DNA from: Peribacillus deserti
Lineage (GTDB): Bacteria > Bacillota > Bacilli > Bacillales > DSM-1321
Reading direction: 5' to 3'
DNA: 64,000 nt
NCBI RefSeq assembly: GCF_002863585.1
Contig: NZ_PGUY01000010.1
Coordinates: 27,493-91,492 of the forward strand
Shown: positions 26,927-35,593 of the stretch, one piece after another
Layout: each line of letters starts with the position of its first letter
How positions within the stretch are numbered: the first letter of the stretch is position 1
Notes under the pieces: model-generated
What the model was told of the DNA's origin: nothing
The model's input: only the letters and a program-made list of their open reading frames with translations
The model's database searches: none
Program-made: the position numbers and the translations under genes

Positions 26927-27637
26927 TGAGTGTTTATCTCCACTTACATATTCCCAGACTTTCCTTAACTTAAACTTAACTTTTTTTAGATTTTTTCAAT
27001 ATGTATGTAAAAAACTTCCTGAACCCTTCCGTAAGAAATTGGGGAAGGCAGTACCTTTTTACCTTATACTATCTTATGCCATAGAAACAAGTAAAAAAAT
27101 ATTACGAATTGTTTACAAATTAGCCCTTTTATTCTATCTGTAACACATAAGGCAGCTTTGTATCCTGGCTGAATCCCACCTCTTCCCCTTAATCGTATTT
27201 TCTGTTTCCTGCCACATACGTGCAGAGGCCTTTTGAGGAAAGGATTAACCATGCAAATCATGAACCAGGCTGTTTGGAAACCTTTAGGAACCTTGTGACA
27301 GCTAAGCTTTGTTAAACGAAAATTTTTCCGAAAATAGTTTAAAAACCCTTAATATCAGGTAAAAACCTTCCATATAAATGTATTATATTCTTATTTTTCT
27401 AGAGTATTTGACTGAATTAACTAGATTTTTTATACTTATACTTAATTCTGGAAATGAGGTGATGAGATGGGGGATTGACAAAGGGAATAGCTGGCGTTAT
27501 ATCTCTGCATTTGCATCATCCAATACTTCAGGAGAAATTGAATGTATTTTTAATCCCAGCTTACTAGATTTCACGGTTTTTCACTGATTTCTTTAGTTTT
27601 GGATCAGATGCTCCTATAGTTTAAGAAACCTAAAACT
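26927..27637. other. 711-bp intergenic stretch without a convincing gene
   Basis: AT-rich. Small frames exist (for example 27378-27587 plus) but lack ribosome sites. A moderately GC-rich patch at 27150-27300 has inverted repeats yet matches no riboswitch I know. The last 40 bases hold the CNNM leader. Confidence 0.5.
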
Positions 27638-27691
27638 TCAGGAGGTGACCTCCTTTCTCTCTGTCGTATGGGAGAAGGAACCTTATTTGGA
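27638..27691 (+). promoter_or_regulatory. Leader hairpin masking the CNNM ribosome site (copy 2)
   Basis: AGGAGGTGAC followed by CCTCC (able to pair back), then stem CCTTTCTC/GAGAAGG whose 3' arm includes AAGGA, 7 nt before a TTG start. Same architecture as copy 1, with a different stem sequence. Confidence 0.6.
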
Positions 27692-29060
27692 CATAATAAA
27701 CTTGGTTTTTATAGCCATTTTAATTGCTTTGACAGCATTTTTTGTTGCTTCAGAATTTGCAATTGTGAAAGTAAGAAGCTCAAGAATCGATCAGCTGATT
27801 GAGGAAGGAAAAGAAAACGCGGTACCAGCCAAGAGAGTAATCAGTAATCTTGATGAGTATCTATCAGCCTGCCAGTTAGGAATAACCATTACAGCATTGG
27901 GTCTTGGGTGGCTTGGAGAACCGACATTTGAACATCTGCTGAATCCATTGCTTGCCCGCCTTAATCTTCCCTACAGTGCAGTGCAGATTATCTCTGTGGC
28001 CATTGCCTTTTCATTTATTACCTTTATCCATGTGGTGATCGGCGAACTGGCACCTAAGACGATTGCGATTCAAAAGGCAGAGCTCATAACTCTTTTATGC
28101 GCCAGGCCCTTAATGATATTTTATAAGATCATGTATCCGTTTATCTGGACTTTAAATGGGTCTGCAAGGATGGTTACCCGGTTACTTGGCTTTAAATCCG
28201 TTTCTGAACATGATGCGGTTCACTCCGAGGAGGAACTTCGCCTCATTCTTTCTGAAAGCTATAAAAATGGTGAGATTAACCAGTCTGAATTTAAATATGT
28301 GAATAAAATCTTTGAGTTCGATGACCGCATCGCCAAAGAGATCATGGTGCCCAGAACCGAAATAGTCACATTATCCAATGAAGATACCATTGCTGCCTTA
28401 CTTTCCATTGTCCAGGAAGAAAAGTTTACCCGTTATCCTATTATTGACGGGGACAAGGATCATGTAATAGGTATGGTAAATGTAAAAGAAGTATTTACTG
28501 ATATGATTTCCAGCGGAAACCTTGTCGAATCAAGGCTTGAAAGCTATATTCGTCCAATTATCCGGGTTATAGATAATATCCCGCTTCATGATCTTCTCCT
28601 TAAAATGCAGAAGGAACGGATTCAAATGGCAATCCTGATGGACGAATACGGCGGGACCTCTGGTCTTGTGACCGTTGAGGATATATTAGAAGAGATCGTA
28701 GGAGATATTCGTGATGAGTTTGACCTTGACGAAATTCCGATGGTCCGCAAAATAAATGACGGTCATTATATCATGGAATCTAAGGTTCTGATAAGTGAGG
28801 TAAATGATCTGCTAGGTTTAGAGATTAACGATCAGGATGTGGACACGATCGGCGGCTGGGTTTTAACTGAAAACTTTGAAATTAAGCAGGGGGATGTTTT
28901 AACATTTGATTCCTATGATTTCAAAGTCCTCGAAATGGAAGACCATCACATAAGATATATTGAAATTTTGAAAAAAGAAGTACAGACAGAAGAAGTTCCC
29001 AGCATAGCGATTTCCACTGCTGAGATTGTCTCCCCATTAAATAAAAAGGCTGCCCTTTAG
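27645..29060 (+). CDS. CNNM/CorC-type CBS-pair membrane protein, MpfA-like (copy 2)
   Basis: The frame opens at a GTG (27645), but the likely start is the TTG at about 27687 (MDIINLVFIAILIALTAFF), aligning with copy 1 and with AAGGA at correct spacing; that gives about 457 aa. Same DUF21, CBS-pair (IMVPRTEIV, DEYGGTSGLVT) and CorC C-terminal domains (DVDTIGGWVLTENFEI). The C-terminal tail is about 20 residues longer than copy 1. Probably Mg2+ or related cation efflux. The two genes are same-strand duplicates separated by dedA and a small gene on the other strand. Confidence 0.9.
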   Translation: MTSFLSVVWEKEPYLDIINLVFIAILIALTAFFVASEFAIVKVRSSRIDQLIEEGKENAVPAKRVISNLDEYLSACQLGITITALGLGWLGEPTFEHLLNPLLARLNLPYSAVQIISVAIAFSFITFIHVVIGELAPKTIAIQKAELITLLCARPLMIFYKIMYPFIWTLNGSARMVTRLLGFKSVSEHDAVHSEEELRLILSESYKNGEINQSEFKYVNKIFEFDDRIAKEIMVPRTEIVTLSNEDTIAALLSIVQEEKFTRYPIIDGDKDHVIGMVNVKEVFTDMISSGNLVESRLESYIRPIIRVIDNIPLHDLLLKMQKERIQMAILMDEYGGTSGLVTVEDILEEIVGDIRDEFDLDEIPMVRKINDGHYIMESKVLISEVNDLLGLEINDQDVDTIGGWVLTENFEIKQGDVLTFDSYDFKVLEMEDHHIRYIEILKKEVQTEEVPSIAISTAEIVSPLNKKAAL

Positions 29061-29078
29061 TATTCGGGCAGCCTTTTT
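29045..29078 (+). terminator. Terminator of CNNM copy 2
   Basis: AAAGGCTGCCC/GGGCAGCCTTT overlapping the last codons, then TTTTTCC. Confidence 0.9.
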
Positions 29079-29206
29079 CCTACTGGTTTTGGGCTATGTA
29101 AAAGTCGGAATTGTTGTGTGACACTATTTGATTGTATGCAAGACTCATAGGGAAAAAGCGGGTAAGTGCCCGCCGCCTTACCCGGCAAGAAGACCTGCCT
29201 TAAAGC

Positions 29207-29751
29207 GTCCTTCATAAAGGCGATGAAGGACAAAATCAGTGAATATGTTGACGAAAACGGCCTTCATCCGGGCGATGAAGGACAAAATCAGTGAATAAGT
29301 TCATGGAAATGTCCTTCATCCAGGTGATGAAGGACAAAATTTGTACCCGGCGACCTTAAAACGTCCTTCATAAAGGCAATGAAGGACAAAATCAGTGAAT
29401 AAGTTCATGAAAATGTCCTTCATCCAGGTGATGAAGGACAAAATGTATATCCGGCGGCCTTAAAACGGCCTTCATCCGGGCGATGAAGGACAAAACTTGT
29501 ACCCGGCGGCCTTAAAACGTCCTTCATAAAGGCAATGAAGGACAAAATCAGTGAATGGGTTCATGAAAATGTCCTTCATCCAGGTGATGAAGGACAAAAC
29601 TTGTACCCGGCGACCTTAAAACGTCCTTCATAAAGGCGATGAAGGACAAAATCAGTGAATGGGTTCATGAAAATGTCCTTCATCCAGGTGATGAAGGACA
29701 AAATTTGTACCCGGCGGCCTTAAAACGTCCTTCATAAAGGCGATGAAGGAC
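29207..29751. repeat. Array of 11 palindromes with exact 52-bp period
   Basis: Each 25-bp unit is G(T/G)CCTTCAT-7nt-ATGAAGGAC; units start every 52 bp from 29207 to 29727. The 27-bp spacers fall into two classes: AAAATCAGTGAAT... and AAAA(T/C)TTGTACCCGGCG..., which mostly alternate, as do the loops (AAAGGCG versus CCAGGTG types). Spacers are therefore not unique and no cas genes are near. It fills the gap between convergent CNNM copy 2 and the AI-2E permease. Confidence 0.95.
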
Positions 29752-29826
29752 AAAATGTATATCCGGCTCGGACCGCCTGCGAAGAGCGGGCGTCCTTCCC
29801 TGCAATCACCAGGCCGTTTAACACAG

Positions 29827-30858
29827 CTAAATCTTAAAATGAAAACGGATGGCACCTGCTCTTTTTAATGTATCAAAGACAATGACAAGGGCGGGACCGA
29901 GGAATAAACCGACAAAGCCTATTAGTTTAAATCCAAGATATAAGCTGATTAATGCGGCCAGGGGGCTGAGGCCCATATTTGTAGAATAAATCTTGGGTTC
30001 AATGATTCTTCTTACGACCGTAATGGTCATAAACAAAACAATTAAACCAATACCAAGGCCCTGATGTCCCTGAAGCAGCGAAATAACCGCCCAAGGCACT
30101 AGAACCGATCCAGTGCCTAAAATCGGCAGAATATCTACAAATACAATTAGTATGGATAAAAGCAGTATATAAGGGGCTTTTAGAATCCATAAGCCAATGG
30201 AAGCCATCGCAAAGGTCACAATGCTTAAGATGATCTGTGCTTTGAAAAACCCTATGCCAGCTTTAGTCAAATCATTGAAAACCAATGACAGCTTCTTTGA
30301 AGTTTCCGGCTTAAGGAATTCTTTGATTCCCCGTTTAATCCGGGGAAGCTCGAGACTGAATAAGAAAAGGGCAACCAAATATATGAGAAATTCTATTAAA
30401 AACCCTGGAATGAGAGTTACAAGGCCAATGATATTTTGAACAAGTTTTTGGAAGAATACCTCGAGTCCGCTTATCCCTTTTTCCATTGTTTCTTCTATTG
30501 AAATAATAACATCCTTTGGAAGTGACTCGGAGTAGCTCTCCCATTTATAGATGGAAGGCAGGAATACAGTTTGATAGAGCTCCCTTACAAAGCCCGGGAC
30601 AATCTGCGAAGAGTTGATGATCTGCCTGCTTAAAACAGAAATACAAAAATAAACAAAAGATAGAAGCCCTCCTGTATAAATAAGAAAACTTGCCAACACG
30701 GACCAGCGCCTGGACAATTTTGCTTTTTCCTGTATGGGCGCTACCAGGCTTTCTAGCAGCACAGCGGTCACAAAAGCAAAGATTAACGTCCAGGAGTAAG
30801 GCACAAGCAAGATGATCAATGCGAATATAACAATTCCCCAAATCCATTTAATTGACAT
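29827..30858 (-). CDS. AI-2E family permease (YtvI-like)
   Basis: 343 aa with about seven membrane helices grouped N- and C-terminally around a helical middle (residues 60-140), as in the AI-2E exporter superfamily. Conserved late motif DILPILGTGSVLVPWA and EPKIYSTNMGLSPLAALISLYLGFKL. Family members include TqsA and Na+/H+ antiporters; the substrate here cannot be stated. Single gene with a normal length. Confidence 0.88.
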   Translation of the reverse strand: MSIKWIWGIVIFALIILLVPYSWTLIFAFVTAVLLESLVAPIQEKAKLSRRWSVLASFLIYTGGLLSFVYFCISVLSRQIINSSQIVPGFVRELYQTVFLPSIYKWESYSESLPKDVIISIEETMEKGISGLEVFFQKLVQNIIGLVTLIPGFLIEFLIYLVALFLFSLELPRIKRGIKEFLKPETSKKLSLVFNDLTKAGIGFFKAQIILSIVTFAMASIGLWILKAPYILLLSILIVFVDILPILGTGSVLVPWAVISLLQGHQGLGIGLIVLFMTITVVRRIIEPKIYSTNMGLSPLAALISLYLGFKLIGFVGLFLGPALVIVFDTLKRAGAIRFHFKI

Positions 30859-31204
30859 ATCTCATTTCCTCTCTAATCTCAAACTGGCAGGCTCTCCCTC
30901 AAACCGGCATTACATAATTTTTTTGGTAAAACCGGATTGATTTAACGGAAAGCATAGGGAAAATATATTCCCGACCTCGTTCCCAATGAGGCGGAAAATT
31001 CATATCCTAATATGCCAGTACTCATTTCTTATACGAACGAGCATGTAAATTAGTTTCACCTTTTTTGATTTAAAAGGCTAAAGTAAGACCCTGACGATGA
31101 TTTGACCGAAGCAGCAGGAAATCATCCCGATTACAGTTCAAGAATAGCCAGTCCTAAATGTTCAGCACCAGCAGGCTGGGCCTCGAAAAAAATCTATATG
31201 AAGT
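30859..31204. other. 346-bp intergenic stretch
   Basis: Contains the promoter region of the AI-2E gene. No credible small frame, terminator or RNA was recognised. Confidence 0.4.
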
Positions 31205-31987
31205 TTAAAACCTTCCAGTGTTTTGCATAATAAGAATAAGTGCACCGAGAATCCATACATACACAGCAAATACTTTCAATGAATGGTTTTTGAGGTAGTT
31301 GATCATCCACTTTACGGCAATATATCCAAAGATGGCTGAAGCCAATATACCGATAATCAGGGAGTCCATAGGAATATTTTCAGCCTTCCCCTGTACAAGA
31401 TCAAGGGACTGAAGGACGATCGCACCTGCAATGGCAGGTGTGGACATCAGGAAGGAAAAGTATGCTGCCGTCTCTCGGTCCAGGCCCCTGATTAAAGCTG
31501 CGACCATTGTAAATCCTGAACGGGAAATAGCCGGAAATATTGCAAAAGCTTGAAATACACCAATAAATAAAGCGTCGCCGTATGTGATATTGTCCATTTT
31601 CTTTCTTCCCTTTTTTATGGACTCAGCAAACCATAAAAACAATCCCGTTATAAGGAATTCCCAGCCAATGGTTACTCCTGTTTTGGATATTTCGTCAAAA
31701 AAATCGCCAAAAGCCAGGCCCACTATGACAGCAGGGATCGTTCCCAATACTAAAAGCCAGGTTAGTTTTCCAAACGGATTCCGCAATATTTTAAGAAACT
31801 CTTGTCTATAAAAAACAAATACAGCGAGCAGCGTACCCACATGCATCAGGGTATCTAGGAGCAGCCCCGCTTCCTCTAATCCAAACAGATGTCTTCCAAG
31901 ATATAAATGGCCTGTACTGCTAATTGGCAGAAATTCCGTTAAACCCTGGATAAGTCCCAAAATAAAAGCTTCAATCTTAGTTAACAT
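31205..31987 (-). CDS. uppP: Undecaprenyl-diphosphatase UppP (BacA)
   Basis: 260 aa, multi-span membrane enzyme that dephosphorylates undecaprenyl diphosphate to recycle the carrier lipid for peptidoglycan and teichoic acid; overproduction gives bacitracin resistance. Motif 1 QGLTEFLPISSTGHL with the catalytic Glu, and motif 2 FPAISRSGFT with the essential Ser/Arg, are both intact. GGAG precedes the ATG. Single gene. Confidence 0.96.
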   Translation of the reverse strand: MLTKIEAFILGLIQGLTEFLPISSTGHLYLGRHLFGLEEAGLLLDTLMHVGTLLAVFVFYRQEFLKILRNPFGKLTWLLVLGTIPAVIVGLAFGDFFDEISKTGVTIGWEFLITGLFLWFAESIKKGRKKMDNITYGDALFIGVFQAFAIFPAISRSGFTMVAALIRGLDRETAAYFSFLMSTPAIAGAIVLQSLDLVQGKAENIPMDSLIIGILASAIFGYIAVKWMINYLKNHSLKVFAVYVWILGALILIMQNTGRF

Positions 31988-32160
31988 ATTGATTCTCCTT
32001 TTTAATAACGATTTACATCAGATTTGCCTATCCGACGATACTGGCCTTATTAGCCCTCATGAGTTAACTATATTCAAATGTGGGTATAATTAATAAAGAA
32101 AATGATTAAAATATCCCCAGTTGAAGCAAAATAAGTAAAACATATAAGGAGGTACCCCAA

Positions 32161-32292
32161 ATGAAGCTTATAGAACTGTGCAGAAGTTGTCAGGGACGTG
32201 GAAGAATACCATTTCTTCAATTTTTTTCTAAGCCTTGCACGAAATGTAAAGGACATGGGAAAAAAGTAACTACCCTCAGAAACCATTTCTAA
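32161..32292 (+). CDS. 43-aa CxxCxGxG zinc-finger protein
   Basis: ATG with AGGAGG at 8 nt. Two DnaJ-type zinc half-sites, CRSCQGRG and CTKCKGHG, separated by a hydrophobic-basic loop, make a complete single zinc module; this resembles DnaJ cysteine-rich repeats and the anti-TRAP protein fold. Highly basic. Function unknown; missed by length cut-offs in ordinary gene calling. Confidence 0.7.
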   Translation: MKLIELCRSCQGRGRIPFLQFFSKPCTKCKGHGKKVTTLRNHF

Positions 32293-32434
32293 ACCTCTAA
32301 ATCCCTATTTTTTTCCCATTTTTAAGAAAAAAACACACTTTTTGTGACTTTTTTCTCTTTTTTTCATCTAATTTCGTAGTATAGTAGAAATAGCTTCCAA
32401 AAAGATAGGATTCTACTATATATGGAAAAAAGAG

Positions 32435-33985
32435 GTGAGTGTAATAAAAAGAATACTTTCGGTCATGTTAATAAGCTGCATCGTCTTCGCAAATCTACTC
32501 TTCGTCAATGGCACCCAGAGTCAGGCAGCTGGCCTCCAGAATGCAAAAGTGACTGCAAGCATTCTGAATGTGAGGTCTACGCCTACTACAAAAGCTACTA
32601 TCTTATGGAAGCTGTCGAAAGGACAGCAAGTTCAAATCACTCAGACTGGTAATGGCTGGTCGAAAATTCGCTATCCAAACAAAAAGGATGGCTGGGTAAA
32701 TAGTTCTTATATATCCGTAATTAATCAGCCAGCTGCAGTCAGCAGCAAAACACTATATGTTACCGCCACAAGCCTAAATCTTCGAAAAGCTGCATCCGTC
32801 AATTCGACTTCTCTGACTTTGCTGAAAAAGAATGCAAAAGTAACAGAGCTGTCCAGAAGCGGAAGCTGGTCAAAGATTAAATACAGCAGCTACACCGGCT
32901 ATGTGTCAAATAAATATTTGACAGCAAAAGCACCTGTCTCTGCGCCTAAAAAGCCGGCAGCAGTTGTTGCTGCAAAGCCTAAAACGCTTTATGTAAGTGC
33001 AAGCAGCCTGAATCTTAGAAAAGCTGCCACCGTTAACTCTGCTTCATTGACGATCTTAAGCAAAAATACAAAGGTTTCGGAAAGCTCCCGCTCCGGAAGC
33101 TGGTCAAAAATTACATACAAAAGCTACACCGGCTATGTATCTAATAAATATTTGACTTCTACAGCCCCGGCTCCTGCAGCAGCAAAACCTGCCCCGGCAC
33201 CTTCTGTTCCTGCAAAGCCTGCCAGCAGTGTTGAATATGTAAAAATTATTACCAATGACGTCAATCTTCGCAGCGGTCCTGGTGAAAAGTACAGTATCCT
33301 GGATAAAGCTGATACCGGAGAAAAGTTCCGTAAGCTCGGTTCATCCTCTGGCTGGATTCAAATTGAACTGCCGGACAAACGCAAAGCCTGGGTAGCCGAT
33401 TGGCTCATCACGTATAATGTGTCAAATACACGAGGCCTTAAAGGTAAAACGATTGTACTTGATGCAGGGCATGGCGGAACGGATTCCGGAGCTGTCGGAT
33501 ATAGTCCCTCACTGAAGAAAGCCATAATGGAAAAAGACCTTACTTTCAAAATGGTTCAGAAGACCGCTATCCATCTTCGGAATGCGGGTGCGAATGTTAT
33601 ATTGACAAGAAGCACTGATGTAAAGCCAAGTTTACAGGCACGTGTTGATATTGCGGAAAAATATCGTGCAGACGCCTTCGTAAGTGTCCATTACAATTCT
33701 GGCTCTGCCTCTTCAACCGGAGTGGAAACATTCTATTATTCTCAAAGTAAAGATAAAAGACTTGCAGACTGTATCCAAAAAGAAATGGTGAAGGCCTCAG
33801 CTCTTCGGGATCGTGGAGTTAAAAAAGGAGATCTTCATGTAATCCGTGAAAACAGCAGGCCAGCTGTACTTCTGGAACTAGGCTTCATATCAAATAAAGC
33901 GGAATTAGATAAAATTCTGGCTGACAGCTTCCAGGACGCCATGTCCCTTGCTATTTATAACGGATTAAAAACATATTTCAATTAA
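32435..33985 (+). CDS. N-acetylmuramoyl-L-alanine amidase with four SH3 domains
   Basis: 516 aa. Signal peptide (about 1-32, ending SQAAG), four bacterial SH3 domains (about 36-95, 107-165, 185-245, 268-325), Ala/Pro linkers, and a C-terminal Amidase_3 zinc domain (about 335-515): DAGHGGTDSGA with the first metal His, ExD-type Glu in IMEKDLTF, SVHYNSG with the third His, and LLELGFISN with the catalytic Glu. Secreted, wall-bound peptidoglycan hydrolase. The GTG start overlaps the AGAGGTGAG ribosome site, so the true start may be a few codons later. Confidence 0.92.
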   Translation: MSVIKRILSVMLISCIVFANLLFVNGTQSQAAGLQNAKVTASILNVRSTPTTKATILWKLSKGQQVQITQTGNGWSKIRYPNKKDGWVNSSYISVINQPAAVSSKTLYVTATSLNLRKAASVNSTSLTLLKKNAKVTELSRSGSWSKIKYSSYTGYVSNKYLTAKAPVSAPKKPAAVVAAKPKTLYVSASSLNLRKAATVNSASLTILSKNTKVSESSRSGSWSKITYKSYTGYVSNKYLTSTAPAPAAAKPAPAPSVPAKPASSVEYVKIITNDVNLRSGPGEKYSILDKADTGEKFRKLGSSSGWIQIELPDKRKAWVADWLITYNVSNTRGLKGKTIVLDAGHGGTDSGAVGYSPSLKKAIMEKDLTFKMVQKTAIHLRNAGANVILTRSTDVKPSLQARVDIAEKYRADAFVSVHYNSGSASSTGVETFYYSQSKDKRLADCIQKEMVKASALRDRGVKKGDLHVIRENSRPAVLLELGFISNKAELDKILADSFQDAMSLAIYNGLKTYFN

Positions 33986-33989
33986 TGAT

Positions 33990-34024
33990 TACCCCTTTAA
34001 GCAAATTGCTTAAGGGGTTTTTTA
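33990..34024. terminator. Terminator between amidase and modB
   Basis: ACCCCTT..AAGCAA/TTGCTTAAGGGGT stem followed by TTTTTT; its T-run favours the plus strand. Confidence 0.9.
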
Positions 34025-34687
34025 CTCTTTATTATATACTCTTAGCAGCAGCAATAAAGTGAATGAAATAAGAACGATCATCAGTACCCAGGACCAGGCC
34101 TGCGCCTCGTTCCCAGATTCCATCGCAATGTATATAGCTGTAGGGACCGTCTGGGTCTCACCTGGAATATTGCCGGCAAACATTAACGTAGCACCGAACT
34201 CCCCTAAACCTCTCGCAAAGCTCAGGGTGATGCCAGCTATCAGCGACTTAACTGACAATGGCAGGGTAATGCTTGTAAAGACTTTCCACTCACCTGCCCC
34301 TTCAACCCTGGCAGCATTTTCAATATCTTCGTCTATACTTTCAAATCCTGTCCGGGCTGATTGATACATCAACGGAAACGCAACAACTACTGAAGCAATT
34401 ACACCAGCCCACCAGGTAAACATGATCGGGTGATTAAAAATTCTTTCGATGAAGATTCCCCCAGCCCCGCTCCGGCCGAAAATAATAATCAGCAAAAACC
34501 CGATTACTGTAGGAGGGAGTACCAGCGGAAGAATCATAATGGTCTCAACGACAGCAAAACCGCGGAACCGCTTGTTTGCCATCATTCTGGCTGCTGCTGT
34601 TCCAAAAATACAAACAATGACCAATGACACTGCACTAACCTTTAGAGAAAGCAGTACCGGCTCCCAAAAATCTATGGTTAAATTCAT
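34022..34687 (-). CDS. modB: Molybdate ABC transporter permease ModB
   Basis: 221 aa, five membrane helices. The permease EAA loop reads ENAARVEGAGEWKVFTSITLPLS. PTVIGFLLIIIFG and FARGLGEFGATLMFAGNIPGETQT are classic ModB sequences. ATG overlaps the modA stop by 4 nt (ATGA). No modC ATPase follows before the terminator, so the ATPase must come from elsewhere, unlike operons that carry modABC. Confidence 0.94.
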   Translation of the reverse strand: MNLTIDFWEPVLLSLKVSAVSLVIVCIFGTAAARMMANKRFRGFAVVETIMILPLVLPPTVIGFLLIIIFGRSGAGGIFIERIFNHPIMFTWWAGVIASVVVAFPLMYQSARTGFESIDEDIENAARVEGAGEWKVFTSITLPLSVKSLIAGITLSFARGLGEFGATLMFAGNIPGETQTVPTAIYIAMESGNEAQAWSWVLMIVLISFTLLLLLRVYNKE

Positions 34688-35484
34688 TTAAAACCTCGTA
34701 CGGTATACCCATTCTTCTTGAATACCTTAAGTGCTTCTTCACTTTTTAAGAATGCAAGGAATTCAAGGGCAGTCTGTTTATTCTTGGTCCCCTTCATGAT
34801 TCCAAAGCTATAATCGATCTTGGAATGAGTATCATCTGGTGCTTCAGCAGCCAATGTAACTTTCGCAGACGAAAGCGCATCTGTCTTATATACAATCCCG
34901 GCATCTACATTTCCTGTCTCTACATATGTAAGAACCTGCCTGACATCTTTGGCGTACACCAACTTCCCCTCAACTTCGTTCCACATCCCAAGATTCTGCA
35001 ATGTTTCTTTCGCATACTTCCCCGCGGGAACCGTTTCGGTAATCCCGATAGAGATCCTATTAACTCCCGTTTGTGTAAGGCCTTGAAAACCATCTTCCAC
35101 ACTTTTAGTTGATTTCGGAACGACTAAAACAATAGAATTGCCAACAAATGCTTCTGTATCCTTCCGCTGCATGAAGCCTTCATCTATTAACTGTTCAATT
35201 TCTTGGGATGAGGCTGAAAGAAATAAATCAACAGGGGCACCGTTAGTAATTTGATGCTTTAGAGAACCTGATGCTCCATAATTAAATCTGATTTTCGTCT
35301 TCTTATGTGCTGCACTATAAGACGGTCCTAATTCGGAAAGTACCTTTTGCAGGCTGGAGGCAGCAGAAATTGTAAGGATCTCCTCTTTCGTTTGAGGTGC
35401 AGATTTAGTTTCGGTTGAACTGCAGCCGCTTCCTGCAAACATGATACTTACGAATAAAAAAAGCATGGCGATTTTTTTTCCCAT
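34684..35484 (-). CDS. modA: Molybdate-binding lipoprotein ModA
   Basis: 266 aa. Lipoprotein signal with lipobox AGSGC (Cys at about 21), then a periplasmic-type binding fold: LTISAASSLQKVLSELG with the oxyanion-binding Ser pair, FNYGASGSLKHQI, and VDAGIVYKTDA late in the protein. Captures molybdate or tungstate at the membrane face for ModB. First gene of a two-gene operon. Confidence 0.94.
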   Translation of the reverse strand: MGKKIAMLFLFVSIMFAGSGCSSTETKSAPQTKEEILTISAASSLQKVLSELGPSYSAAHKKTKIRFNYGASGSLKHQITNGAPVDLFLSASSQEIEQLIDEGFMQRKDTEAFVGNSIVLVVPKSTKSVEDGFQGLTQTGVNRISIGITETVPAGKYAKETLQNLGMWNEVEGKLVYAKDVRQVLTYVETGNVDAGIVYKTDALSSAKVTLAAEAPDDTHSKIDYSFGIMKGTKNKQTALEFLAFLKSEEALKVFKKNGYTVRGFK

Positions 35485-35558
35485 TTGCTGAAGTTCCTTT
35501 CATTATGTATACCCTATTATAATAGAAAACTCCTTTTTATTCTCATATTTTGATACGT

Positions 35559-35587
35559 AAAAAAGCAGCCCTTTCTGAAGGACTGCC
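35559..35587 (-). terminator. Terminator of corA
   Basis: GCAGTCCTT/AAGGGCTGC stem followed by TTTTTT on the minus strand. Confidence 0.85.
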
Positions 35588-35593
35588 CTGCGG

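Noticed and set aside
27140..27300. Riboswitch (cobalamin- or c-di-AMP-like)
   Set aside because: Some short motifs (CAGCCAGGATAC on the minus strand) recall riboswitch pieces, but the conserved core blocks are missing and the neighbouring genes do not fit.
27378..27587. 69-aa protein upstream of CNNM copy 2
   Set aside because: No ribosome site at the ATG and no family resemblance; probably leader DNA.
29207..29751. CRISPR array
   Set aside because: Regular 25-bp repeats and 27-bp spacers look CRISPR-like, but spacers fall into two repeated classes, the repeats are palindromes with variable loops, and there are no cas genes.
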